From Streptomyces rapamycinicus NRRL 5491 (lineage in GTDB: Bacteria > Actinomycetota > Actinomycetes > Streptomycetales > Streptomycetaceae): DNA of 64,000 nucleotides. The position numbers were made by a program, and so were the translations under genes. The DNA lies in assembly GCF_024298965.1 (NCBI RefSeq), contig NZ_CP085193.1, forward strand, positions 6,324,001 to 6,388,000, written 5' to 3'. Numbering within the stretch: the stretch's first letter is position 1; the number at the start of each line of letters is the position of its first letter. Below, piece by piece: positions 1-7,001 of the stretch. Under the pieces are notes generated by a model. It was given only the letters and a program-made list of their open reading frames with translations, ran no database searches and had not been told where the DNA came from.

Positions 1-603
1 GATGATCTGCGCCGCATCCGGGAGTGCGTGGGCCCGTTCGACTGGGCCGCTCCGCAGGACTGGATGTGCGAGCCGATCATGGTCCAGGGCGGCACGGTCG
101 GCGGACAGCGCTTCGTCGGCACCCACCTGAGCATCGCGGAGCATCAGCGCCGCACCGTGGCCAACTACCTGGAGCTCCGGGAACTGGCGCCGGACCTGCC
201 GATCGTGCCCGTGCTCCAGGGCTGGGATCTCCCAGACTACGAACGGTGCGTGGCCCTGTATGAGCGGGCCGGGGTCGACCTGACCCGGGAACCCACCGTC
301 GGACTTGGCTCCGTCTGCCGACGGCAAGCCACCCGCGAAGCCGTCGCCATCGTCACCACCCTCGCCGGACACGGGCTGAAGCTGCATGGCTTCGGCTTCA
401 AGACCATCGGCCTACAGCGAGTCGGCCACCTGATGGCCTCCGCCGACTCCGCCGCATGGAGCTACCACGCCCGCAAGCGCCCGCCCATGCCCGGCCACAC
501 CCACAAGAACTGCGCCAACTGCCTGCCCTACGCGCTGGCCTGGCGCCTGCGCGTGCTCGCCGCGCTTCCCGGCTGGCAACAGCCCCTGCTCAACGCGGCC
601 TAA
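1..603 (+). CDS. DpdA/TGT-like DNA-modification family protein, 5' end missing
   Basis: The frame is open from base 1 and ends with TAA at 601-603, so the N-terminus lies outside the window. The visible 200 residues resemble the tRNA-guanine transglycosylase superfamily, specifically the DpdA-like branch that inserts 7-deazaguanine derivatives into DNA. Supporting features are the stretch VPVLQGWDLPDYERC followed by LYERAGVDL, the GLGSVCRR segment, the GFGFKTIG segment near residue 130 and a CANC pair near the end that could bind zinc. It sits 23 bp upstream of ssb in the same direction, inside the integrative element, so a role in modifying the element's own DNA is a reasonable inference. 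The family call is from memory of its motifs. The substrate and the partner enzymes that make the base are not visible here. Confidence 0.7.
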   Translation, partial: DDLRRIRECVGPFDWAAPQDWMCEPIMVQGGTVGGQRFVGTHLSIAEHQRRTVANYLELRELAPDLPIVPVLQGWDLPDYERCVALYERAGVDLTREPTVGLGSVCRRQATREAVAIVTTLAGHGLKLHGFGFKTIGLQRVGHLMASADSAAWSYHARKRPPMPGHTHKNCANCLPYALAWRLRVLAALPGWQQPLLNAA

Positions 604-626
604 CCCACATCCAAGGAGAGATCAGC

Positions 627-1073
627 ATGTCGTTCGGAGAGACCACGATCACCATCATCGGCAACCTGACCGCCGACCCCGAGCTGAAGTTCACCGACAA
701 CGGATCGGCGCTGGCGAAGTTCACCGTCGCCTCCACCCCGCGCACCTTCGACAAGGACTCCGGTCAGTGGCGCGACGGCACCTCCACCTTCTTCCGCTGC
801 GCCGCCTGGCGCTCCCTGGCCGAGCACGTCGCCGAGAGCCTGACCAAGGGTTCCCGCGTGGTGCTCTCCGGCCGGATCCGTCAGCACAACTGGCAGACCC
901 CGGAGGGTGAGAACCGGTCCATGCTCGCCGTCGAGGTGGACGACATCGGCGCCTCCCTCCGCTTCACCACCGTCGACATCAACGGCAAGCGCACCAACGG
1001 CCCCGCCCGCTCCGACTCCCCGTGGAACACCTCGGGCAACCCCGCGGAGCCGGGCAACGAGCCGCCGTTCTAA
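627..1073 (+). CDS. ssb: Single-stranded DNA-binding protein
   Basis: A 148-residue SSB. The start ATG at 627 is set by the ribosome site AAGGAGAG at 612-619. The OB-fold occupies roughly residues 1-110: an ITIIGNLTADPEL opening, an FRCAAWRSLAEHV segment and the KGSRVVLSGRI strand are typical of the family. After a short Gly/Pro/Asn-rich linker the protein ends in EPPF, a shortened form of the acidic C-terminal tip that recruits partner proteins. It lies at the head of the element's replication block, before the methyltransferase and the primase-polymerase, so it probably protects single strands during autonomous replication or transfer of the element rather than serving as the chromosomal SSB. 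A hairpin leader begins 5 bp after its stop codon. Confidence 0.92.
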   Translation: MSFGETTITIIGNLTADPELKFTDNGSALAKFTVASTPRTFDKDSGQWRDGTSTFFRCAAWRSLAEHVAESLTKGSRVVLSGRIRQHNWQTPEGENRSMLAVEVDDIGASLRFTTVDINGKRTNGPARSDSPWNTSGNPAEPGNEPPF

Positions 1074-1078
1074 CTGCG

Positions 1079-1156
1079 CCCGGGGCGACCGCCCGATCTC
1101 GCCAAAGACACGCGGTCGCCCCGGCCAACCAGTCCACAACCAACCTGTTGGAGGCA
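1079..1156. repeat. Duplicated hairpin leader, copy 1 (upstream of methyltransferase)
   Basis: This 78-bp segment recurs at 2447-2524 with only two mismatches (1141-1142 against 2509-2510). It contains a perfect 11-bp stem, 1082-1092 with 1112-1122, around a 19-base loop, and ends in a ribosome site (TTGGAGGCA) that serves the following ATG. It starts a few bases after the ssb stop codon. It could act as an attenuator, an RNA processing or stabilising element, or a translational control element. Confidence 0.85.
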
Positions 1157-1163
1157 CCCCAGC

Positions 1164-2441
1164 ATGACCCGCCACCCCACCGAGCCGCCGGAGGGCGGCA
1201 ACATCAGCCTGTGCACCGGATCCGGTGCGCTGGACCTGGCCGTGGAAGCCGTCACCGGCCTGCCCACGGTCATCGTCGGCGAAAAGGACCCGGCCGCCTC
1301 CCGGCTGCTGGCCACCCGCCTGCCCCACGCCCGGAACCTGGGTGACATCACGGCCGTCGACTGGCCGACGCTTTCCGCGGCGCTGCCGCGCCCGGCGGCA
1401 CTGACCGCCGGCTTTCCCTGCCAGGACATCTCCAACGCCGGACCTCGGGGAGGGATCGCCGGTGACCGCTCAGGACTGTGGAAAACCATCGCCCACGCCA
1501 TTCGCCATCTTCGACCCCGAATCGTCTTCCTGGAAAACGTCGCAGCCCTCCGAAGCCGCGGACTCGACGTCGTCGCAGCCGACCTGGCCGCGTGCGGGTA
1601 CGACGCACGGTGGATGTGCCTACGCGCTGGAGATCCCGAAATCGGAGCCTGCCACCGCCGAGACCGCTGGTTCGCCATCGCCTATCCCGCTGCTGAAGAC
1701 CCCCACATCCCAGCTGGGACGCAACGGCGGACCCCAGCACCCGGACAAACGCAAAGCGGGCGGACACGGGCCCACGCTGGAGGACGAAGTGGTCTTCTTG
1801 CTGCCCCCGACGGACGCATGAGCCTGCTGCCCACCCCCGCCGCCGCCGACGGAACCGGCGGCCCCGGAACCTCCCCCAAACGGCAGGGCGGCATGAACCT
1901 GCGCACCGCCGTCACCCTCCTGCCCACCCCCGCCGCACGCGACTGGAAGTCCGGCGCCTCCAACCTGATGGAGGCCAACTCCCGCCCGCTGAACGAAGTG
2001 GTGGTCAATCTGCTGCCCACCCCCAAGGCGTCGGACGGGCCGCACGGCGGGCCGAACCAGCGCGACAGGGCCGGAAACTACTACCTCCCCGGCCAAGCCG
2101 TCCGTCTGGACAGGCGGTGGATGGCCACCAACGGCACCGACTACGGGCCCGCCATCCGCCGCTGGGAAACAGTCCTGGGGCGCTCTGCCCCCGAGCCGAC
2201 CGAACCGGGCACCAAGGGCAACCGCCGCCTGTCCCCGGCGTTCGTCGAATGGATGATGGGCGCCGATCCCGGCTGGGTGACCAGCCCGGATCTGGGGCTG
2301 TCCCGCTCCGATCAGCTCAAGATCCTCGGCAACGGCGTCGTCATCCATCAGGCCGCCCACGCCTACCGGGCACTGCTCGGCGCCCTCGTCCCCGAAGCCG
2401 CTGCCCCCGCCACGTCCCAGCTCGCCCTGGACATCGCCTAG
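1164..2441 (+). CDS. DNA (cytosine-5-)methyltransferase
   Basis: A 425-residue C5 methyltransferase that transfers a methyl group from SAM to cytosine in DNA. Motif I is SLCTGSGALDLA (about residue 15), motif IV with the catalytic Cys is GFPCQDIS (about 88), motif VI is FLENVAAL (about 120), motif VIII is RRDRWFAIA (about 168) and motif X is ILGNGVVIHQ near the C-terminus. Between VIII and X the chain carries three LLPTP units at about residues 220, 251 and 283, 31-32 residues apart, where a target-recognition domain would be expected. No restriction enzyme gene is visible beside it, so it is probably an orphan methylase that protects the element. It lies between two copies of the same leader. 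Its middle part overlaps a second plausible reading frame (see 1462-1821). Confidence 0.88.
   Translation: MTRHPTEPPEGGNISLCTGSGALDLAVEAVTGLPTVIVGEKDPAASRLLATRLPHARNLGDITAVDWPTLSAALPRPAALTAGFPCQDISNAGPRGGIAGDRSGLWKTIAHAIRHLRPRIVFLENVAALRSRGLDVVAADLAACGYDARWMCLRAGDPEIGACHRRDRWFAIAYPAAEDPHIPAGTQRRTPAPGQTQSGRTRAHAGGRSGLLAAPDGRMSLLPTPAAADGTGGPGTSPKRQGGMNLRTAVTLLPTPAARDWKSGASNLMEANSRPLNEVVVNLLPTPKASDGPHGGPNQRDRAGNYYLPGQAVRLDRRWMATNGTDYGPAIRRWETVLGRSAPEPTEPGTKGNRRLSPAFVEWMMGADPGWVTSPDLGLSRSDQLKILGNGVVIHQAAHAYRALLGALVPEAAAPATSQLALDIA
1462..1821 (+). CDS. Alternative +1-frame ORF overlapping the methyltransferase
   Basis: A 119-codon frame starting at GTG 1462 and read +1 relative to the methyltransferase. 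Its translation contains SSSWKTSQ, then TWPRAGTTHGGCAY, then an LLKTPT unit with GGPQHPDKRKAGGH. From memory this order resembles a group of actinophage and element proteins of unknown function that also carry LLPTP repeats; I cannot check this here. By hand count, third-position GC between about 1670 and 1817 is near 80% in this frame and near 50% in the methyltransferase frame. The ORF stops in an ATGA junction at 1818-1821, where an ATG in the methyltransferase frame begins. It may be a real overlapping gene, a relic of frame slippage, or chance. Confidence 0.35.
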   Translation: MTAQDCGKPSPTPFAIFDPESSSWKTSQPSEAADSTSSQPTWPRAGTTHGGCAYALEIPKSEPATAETAGSPSPIPLLKTPTSQLGRNGGPQHPDKRKAGGHGPTLEDEVVFLLPPTDA

Positions 2442-2446
2442 AGACA

Positions 2447-2524
2447 CCCGGGGCGACCGCCCGATCTCGCCAAAGACACGCGGTCGCCCCGGCCAACCAG
2501 TCCACAACAGACCTGTTGGAGGCA
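2447..2524. repeat. Duplicated hairpin leader, copy 2 (upstream of prim-pol)
   Basis: Second copy of the 78-bp leader, exactly 1368 bp after the first. The stem is 2450-2460 with 2480-2490. It begins 6 bp after the methyltransferase stop codon and supplies the GGAGGCAT ribosome site for the primase-polymerase at 2531. Two copies in direct orientation on each side of one gene suggest that the methyltransferase was added as a cassette, or that it can be lost by recombination between the copies. Confidence 0.85.
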
Positions 2525-2530
2525 TCCAGC

Positions 2531-3454
2531 ATGACCCATCGCACCGCCACACGGCGAGTACACCTGCTCGCCGCCGCTCTGGCCGCCGCCGCACGCGGCT
2601 GGCACGTCCACCCGCTCCGCCCCGGCGGCAAAGGCCCCGCGCTCCACGGCGAACGCGCCTGCCCCCACACCGGCGAATGCGCCGACGGGCACGTGAAGTG
2701 GGAGCAGCGCGCCACCACCGACCCCGACCGTATCCGCGCCGCATGGTCGGCGGGCGCGTTCAACGTCGGCATCGCCACCGGCCCCTCCGGCCTGGTCGTC
2801 GTCGACCTGGACGTGCCCAAGGAGAAAGACGGGAAGGGCGGTTCGGACGCGCCTTGCGGCGCGACGTCCTTTGCGGCGCTCTGCGAGCGCGCCGGACAGC
2901 CAGTCCCCCTCACCTACACGGTGCGGACCCCCAGCGGCGGACTCCACCTCTACTACGCCACACCACCCGGTACCCACCTGCGCAACAGCGCGCGGACCCT
3001 GGCCCCGAACGTCGACACCCGCGCATGGGGCGGAAACATCGTGGCCGCGGGCAGCACCACCCCTCACGGCGCCTACGAGGTCATCAACGACGCCCCCGTG
3101 ACGGAACTGCCCGGCTGGCTGCTGCACCAGCTCCAGACCCCGCCGAAGCCGACAACGGCACCCGCTCCCCTCGCCATCCCCGGGGAGGCCACCCGCCGAG
3201 CCACAGTCGCCCTGGAACGGGAAGCAGCCGCGGTCAGCGGCACGTCTGAGGGCGGCCGGAACAACCGGCTGCTGACCGGCGCCCGCGCCATGGGGCGCTT
3301 CGTCGCCTGGAGCGAGATCACCCGGAACGTGGTCGAAGAGGCTTTTCAGGCCGCCGGCGAGGCGGCCGGACTCTCCCCGGCCGAGTGCCGGACCACCATC
3401 CGCAGCGCCCTGGACTGGTCCATCCGCACCGCCCGGCCACGGGAGGCAGCATGA
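2531..3454 (+). CDS. Bifunctional DNA primase/polymerase (prim-pol)
   Basis: A 307-residue protein of the archaeo-eukaryotic primase type found in plasmids and AICEs. The prim-pol domain covers about residues 10-190: an N-terminal RGWHVHPLRPGGK segment, a GLVVVDLDVP strand holding the metal-binding acidic residues, a TPSGGLHLYY segment and GGNIVAAGS. The C-terminal 100 residues look helical and may correspond to the small domain found after prim-pol modules. The start at ATG 2531 is supported by GGAGGCAT just upstream. Its stop overlaps the next ATG (ATGA 3451-3454), so the downstream gene is translationally coupled. It probably primes replication of the excised element from the iteron region near 5 kb. 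The family assignment is clear; its exact activity has not been shown. Confidence 0.88.
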   Translation: MTHRTATRRVHLLAAALAAAARGWHVHPLRPGGKGPALHGERACPHTGECADGHVKWEQRATTDPDRIRAAWSAGAFNVGIATGPSGLVVVDLDVPKEKDGKGGSDAPCGATSFAALCERAGQPVPLTYTVRTPSGGLHLYYATPPGTHLRNSARTLAPNVDTRAWGGNIVAAGSTTPHGAYEVINDAPVTELPGWLLHQLQTPPKPTTAPAPLAIPGEATRRATVALEREAAAVSGTSEGGRNNRLLTGARAMGRFVAWSEITRNVVEEAFQAAGEAAGLSPAECRTTIRSALDWSIRTARPREAA

Positions 3455-3825
3455 CCACCACCCCCGCCCGCGCGGGCCTGAAAAGCCTCCCCGACACCGC
3501 CGATCGGCCGGATCCCGCCGACAGCGCAGCACGCCCGGTTCCGGAGTGCGGCCAGGAAGAGACCGCCCGTCAGGGCGTCCTTTCAGCCCTTCCCCCGGAA
3601 CAGGACTCGACCACCCCGCCTCACGGTGACAAACGGTTCCCCGTGGCCTGGCTGCACATCCGCGCGCCCCACGGCGCCACCCCAACCGCCACCTCGAAGT
3701 GCCTGTGCGGCCGGGACCGCAACGCGGTCGGCCACCGCAAGGTGCTCGCCCTCATCGCCGACCACGAAGCCCACAAGAACGTCTGCCCGCTCCGGAGCTC
3801 CCAGGAAGGGAGGACCGCCGCATGA
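3451..3825 (+). CDS. Small Cys/His protein of the element
   Basis: A 124-residue protein of unknown function. The first 60 residues are hydrophilic and look disordered. The second half has KCLCGRD, a His at VGHRK, HEAHKN and a final CPL, a Cys/His spacing that could bind one zinc ion. It is coupled at both ends by ATGA overlaps: 3451-3454 with the prim-pol and 3822-3825 with the ATPase. This position, locked between two replication genes, suggests an accessory role in replication of the element. I do not recognise a named family. Confidence 0.75.
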   Translation: MTTTPARAGLKSLPDTADRPDPADSAARPVPECGQEETARQGVLSALPPEQDSTTPPHGDKRFPVAWLHIRAPHGATPTATSKCLCGRDRNAVGHRKVLALIADHEAHKNVCPLRSSQEGRTAA

Positions 3826-5081
3826 CCAGCACCACCCCACCCGCGCCGTCCATCGACGGCGCCGCCCTGCTCAACGAGGTCGAGCAGCACCACCGGCGCT
3901 TCAACGTCTTCCCCAGCGAGCACGCGTACGTGGCCGTCACGCTGTGGGACGCCCACGCGCATCTCATCAGCGCCTTCGACTCCACCCCCAGGATCGCCTT
4001 CCTGTCCCCCGAACCCGGCTCGGGGAAGTCCCGCGCGCTGGAGATCGTGGAGACCCTGGTTCCCAACCGGCTCGTGGCCGCGCACGCCACCGCCAACGCC
4101 ATGTACCGAGCCGTCGGCGACACCGACAACCTGCCCACGGTCCTGTTCGATGAGGTAGATACCATCTTCGGCCCCAAGGCCGGGGACAACGAGTCCCTGA
4201 GGGGCTTCATCAACGCAGGACACCGCCGGGGCGTCGGCGTCCTGCGCTGCGTCGGCGACGGCTCCAACCAGGAAGCGACTGAGTTCCAGACCTTCTGTGC
4301 CGTGGCCATGGCCGGACTCGGCTCGCTCCCGGACACGATCCTGACCCGCTCGGTCATCATCCGCATGCGCAAGCGCGCACCCAACGAGGACATCCAGTCC
4401 TACCGGCAGCGTGTCCACGAGAAGCAGGGCCACGCCCTGCGGGACCGGCTCGCCAAGTGGGCCGACCAGGTGCGCGACCAGGTGGAGAACGCTTGGCCGG
4501 AGCTGCCCGAGGGCATCAGCGACCGGCCCGCGGACGTCTGGGAGCCCCTGCTCGCCGTCGCCGACGCGGCCGGCGGCAACTGGCCCGAGCGGGCCCGCGC
4601 CGCATGCCTTGAGCTGGTCGCCGCGGCCAAGGAAGGCGACAAGGCGTCCGTAGGCGTGCAACTGCTGACCGACCTGCGGGACAAGGTGTTCTGCGGCGCG
4701 GACCGCATGCCCACCGCCGCGATCCTGGAATGCCTCCACGCGATCGAGGACGCCCCGTGGGGCGACATGGACGGCAACGGCAAGGAACTCACCCCCCGGG
4801 TGCTGTCCAAGATGCTGGGCGAGTACGTCACCGCAGCCAACAAGCCCATCCGGCCCCGCTCCATCCGCACGGCCGGCGGGGTGCCCAAGGGGTACTACGC
4901 CGAAGACCTCGCCGACGCTTGGTTGCGCTACTGCCCCCCGGCCCCGGAGAAGTCCGCTACATCCGCTACATCCGCTACACCGCAGGTCAGCAGGGGTGAA
5001 AACGTAGCGGATCCGCTTCCCGACATCCGCTACATCACCGACCGGCCCGCTACACCCGCTCTCGGCGTCCGTCGCGCATAG
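3822..5081 (+). CDS. DUF3631 ATPase, probable replication protein of the element
   Basis: A 419-residue protein with an N-terminal P-loop ATPase domain: Walker A PEPGSGKSR near residue 65 and Walker B VLFDEVDTIF near residue 107, followed by an arginine-rich SVIIRMRKR segment near 180. The C-terminal part (about 290-370) matches the DUF3631 pattern of helices ending in GYYAEDLADAW. Such proteins accompany prim-pol genes in plasmids and AICEs and probably act as a helicase or initiator, by analogy. It starts in an ATGA overlap with the preceding gene. The last 45 codons coincide with 9-bp DNA repeats, so the protein gains a SATSATSAT tract that is more likely a by-product of the DNA repeats than a functional motif. 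Confidence 0.82.
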   Translation: MTSTTPPAPSIDGAALLNEVEQHHRRFNVFPSEHAYVAVTLWDAHAHLISAFDSTPRIAFLSPEPGSGKSRALEIVETLVPNRLVAAHATANAMYRAVGDTDNLPTVLFDEVDTIFGPKAGDNESLRGFINAGHRRGVGVLRCVGDGSNQEATEFQTFCAVAMAGLGSLPDTILTRSVIIRMRKRAPNEDIQSYRQRVHEKQGHALRDRLAKWADQVRDQVENAWPELPEGISDRPADVWEPLLAVADAAGGNWPERARAACLELVAAAKEGDKASVGVQLLTDLRDKVFCGADRMPTAAILECLHAIEDAPWGDMDGNGKELTPRVLSKMLGEYVTAANKPIRPRSIRTAGGVPKGYYAEDLADAWLRYCPPAPEKSATSATSATPQVSRGENVADPLPDIRYITDRPATPALGVRRA

Positions 5082-5202
5082 CCACCGCCGAAGCCTCAAC
5101 CGCACGCTTCGCGTAGCGGCTCCTATCCGCTACATCCCGCACATCCGCTACACGAAACAGGCCCCTGACCTGCGATGTAGCGGATGTAGCGGATGTAGCG
5201 GA
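4953..5202. repeat. Iteron block with 38-bp inverted repeat, candidate replication origin
   Basis: The 9-mer TCCGCTACA occurs as three perfect tandem copies at 4953-4979 and singly at 5026, 5126 and 5144. Its complement TGTAGCGGA occurs as three perfect tandem copies at 5176-5202. Degenerate copies lie near 5003, 5046 and 5112. The outer triplets plus an adjoining 10-mer form an inverted repeat, 4953-4990 with 5165-5202, that matches at 37 of 38 positions. An AGCGGATCCGCT palindrome lies at 5006-5017. Iterons next to a prim-pol/ATPase module point to an origin or to autoregulatory binding sites for the element's own replication protein. Confidence 0.7.
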
Positions 5203-5265
5203 TCCCCCGGAAGGGGAGCAACGCCTCCCGCAGCTCTTGTAGTGAGACGAAGGAGCGCTCCGCCC

Positions 5266-5484
5266 ATGGACACCCCACAACTTGCTGAGGCCACTGATCC
5301 CACCCTCGTCCTGCTGACCGTCGAAGAAGCTGCCCGCCGACTCCGCATCGGCCGGACCACATGCTTCGCGCTCATCCGTGCCGGAGAGCTGGAGTCCATC
5401 CCGGTTGGCCGTCTTCGACGCGTCCCCGCTGACGCGCTCGCCGAATACGTCGCTCGCTGTCGCGCTCAGCAGCGCGCCGCCTGA
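5266..5484 (+). CDS. Excisionase-type HTH DNA-binding protein
   Basis: A 72-residue protein with the compact winged-helix pattern of MerR-like excisionases: LTVEEAARRLRIGRTT, then FALIRAGELESIPVGRLRRV, then a terminal helix. The ATG at 5266 has AAGGAGCG at 5250-5257. It stands 80 bp before the integrase in the same direction, the usual xis-int order. It is expected to bend DNA at the attachment site and bias the integrase towards excision. It lies directly downstream of the iteron block, so its expression could be tied to replication of the element. Confidence 0.85.
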   Translation: MDTPQLAEATDPTLVLLTVEEAARRLRIGRTTCFALIRAGELESIPVGRLRRVPADALAEYVARCRAQQRAA

Positions 5485-5564
5485 ACCACCTCACCTCTCT
5501 CGGAGCCCTGCCCCACGTGGGGCAGGGCTCCGCGCTTTCGCTGCACCCCAGAAGGAGCCTGCCT

Positions 5565-6851
5565 GTGGCAGAGAAAAAGAAGAAGGGCACCCGCCGCGCC
5601 AACGGCGAATCCGCGGTCTACCTCGGGAAGGATGGCCGTTGGCACGCTCGTGTGCCGATGGGCTACAAGGACAACGGGGAGCCGTACCGCCGACACGTGA
5701 CGCGCCCGACGCGCGACGAACTGGTTGACGAAGTCCGGCGGCTTGAGAAGCAGCGCGACGCGGGTTCGGCGGCCCAACCCGGCAAGCCGTGGACGGTTGA
5801 GAAGTGGCTTTGGCATTGGGCTGAGAACATCGCCAAGCCGACCGTGAGCGAGAACACGTTCGACGGCTATGAGGTCGCCGTTCGCGTTCACCTCGTGCCT
5901 GGTGTCGGCAAGCACCGCCTTGACCGCTTGCAGCCCGAGCACTTGGAGAGTCTGTATCGCCGTATGCAGGCGAACGGCGCGCGCAAGGCCGGCACGGCTC
6001 ACCAGGCTCACCGCACCGCCCGAACCGCTCTGGGGGAGGCGGTACGGCGCGGCTACGCGGCGAAGAATGCCGCAGCACTGGCGAAGCCGCCGCGGATGGA
6101 AGAGGACGAATCCGAGGTAGAGCCCTACTCCGTGGAAGAGGTTCAGTGCCTGTTGCTCGAAGCCAACAAGCGCCGCAACAGCGCCCGTTGGATGCTGGCG
6201 CTGGCGCTCGGACTACGGCAGGGCGAGACGCTCGGACTGCGCTGGTCTGACGTCGACCTGGACAACGAGTACCTGAAGCTGCGGAGGAACCGTCTGCGCC
6301 CCAGGTACGAGCACGGATGCCCGGAAGCCTCACCGTGCGGCCGGAAGGCTGGGTACTGCCCCGGCAAGGTGCAGGTCCGGCGCGAGACCAAGAACACCAA
6401 GTCCCGCGCCGGCCGCCGCGCCGTGCCCCTGCCCGGCCCGCTGGTCGCCATGCTCCGTGCGCACCGCGAGACGCAAGAGCGCGAGCGCAAGGCGGCTGGC
6501 GACCTGTGGACCGAGTCGGACTACGTGTTCACCAAGCCGCTCGGTGGCCCCCTGAGCCCGAACACGGACTATCACGACTGGAAGCGTCTGCTCGAAGACG
6601 CGAAGGTTCGGGACGGTCGGCTGCACGACGCCCGGCATACGGCCGCCACCGTTCTCATGCTGCTCGGGGTCCCGGCCCGCGTCATCGACCAGATCATGGG
6701 CTGGGAGCCGGGCACGTCCGCGAGCATGCGGGCGCGGTACCTCCACGTGCCGGACACCATGCTCAAGGACGTCGCCCGGAAGATCGCCGAAGCCATCTGG
6801 GGACCCCCGGACACACCCACTGTGGACAAAAACCAGGACAACGGGGTCTGA
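5565..6851 (+). CDS. Site-specific tyrosine integrase
   Basis: A 428-residue tyrosine recombinase. The GTG at 5565 is chosen because AAGGAG lies at 5552-5557; the frame extends further upstream but without a ribosome site. The N-terminal 60 residues form the arm-binding part, a SAM-like core-binding domain follows (about 80-180), and the catalytic domain holds Arg218 (LGLRQGE), His354 and Arg357 (LHDARHT), a Trp in place of the second His (IMGW) and the nucleophile Tyr near 392 (ARYLHV). It faces the 3' end of tRNA-Ser about 60 bp away, the standard position for an integrase at its own attachment site. A Cys-containing insert (CPEASPCGRKAGYC, about 255-268) is typical of actinomycete element integrases. 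Confidence 0.95.
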   Translation: MAEKKKKGTRRANGESAVYLGKDGRWHARVPMGYKDNGEPYRRHVTRPTRDELVDEVRRLEKQRDAGSAAQPGKPWTVEKWLWHWAENIAKPTVSENTFDGYEVAVRVHLVPGVGKHRLDRLQPEHLESLYRRMQANGARKAGTAHQAHRTARTALGEAVRRGYAAKNAAALAKPPRMEEDESEVEPYSVEEVQCLLLEANKRRNSARWMLALALGLRQGETLGLRWSDVDLDNEYLKLRRNRLRPRYEHGCPEASPCGRKAGYCPGKVQVRRETKNTKSRAGRRAVPLPGPLVAMLRAHRETQERERKAAGDLWTESDYVFTKPLGGPLSPNTDYHDWKRLLEDAKVRDGRLHDARHTAATVLMLLGVPARVIDQIMGWEPGTSASMRARYLHVPDTMLKDVARKIAEAIWGPPDTPTVDKNQDNGV

Positions 6852-6856
6852 GGACA

Positions 6857-6896
6857 ATGTCGAAGGGCCCCACCTCGCGGTGGGGCCCTTCGACAT
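6857..6896. terminator. Strong bidirectional hairpin between int and tRNA-Ser
   Basis: A perfect 18-bp stem (6857-6874 with 6879-6896) closes on a TCGC tetraloop. It sits 5 bp after the integrase stop codon and can end both the integrase transcript and the oppositely directed tRNA transcript. Confidence 0.85.
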
Positions 6897-6913
6897 CGTG
6901 CCCGGTGAGGCAC

Positions 6914-6972
6914 TGGCGGAGGATACGAGATTCGAACTCGTGAGGGGTTGCCCCCAACACGCTTTCCAAGCG
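6914..6972. other. Probable attachment site (attR) in the 3' half of tRNA-Ser
   Basis: Integrases of this type recombine within the 3' part of a tRNA gene, and the integrase here lies immediately beside that end. The identity block should therefore fall between the anticodon loop and the CCA end. The other copy (attL) must lie to the left of the window, so the exact block cannot be marked. Confidence 0.5.
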
Positions 6973-7001
6973 TGCGCCCTAGGCCTCTAGGCGAATCCTC
7001 C
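6914..7001 (-). tRNA. tRNA-Ser (anticodon GGA)
   Basis: On the minus strand the sequence begins GGAGGATTCG and ends in TCCTCC, discriminator G and an encoded CCA (6914-6916). The anticodon stem CACGC/GCGTG encloses the loop TTGGAAA with anticodon GGA. A long variable arm and the GTTCGAATC T-loop are present, as expected for a class II serine tRNA. A TAGAGT -10-like hexamer (complement of 7009-7014) lies just before the mature 5' end. The gene is intact although the integrative element ends at its 3' side, which means that the element carries the bases that restore the tRNA. Confidence 0.95.
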
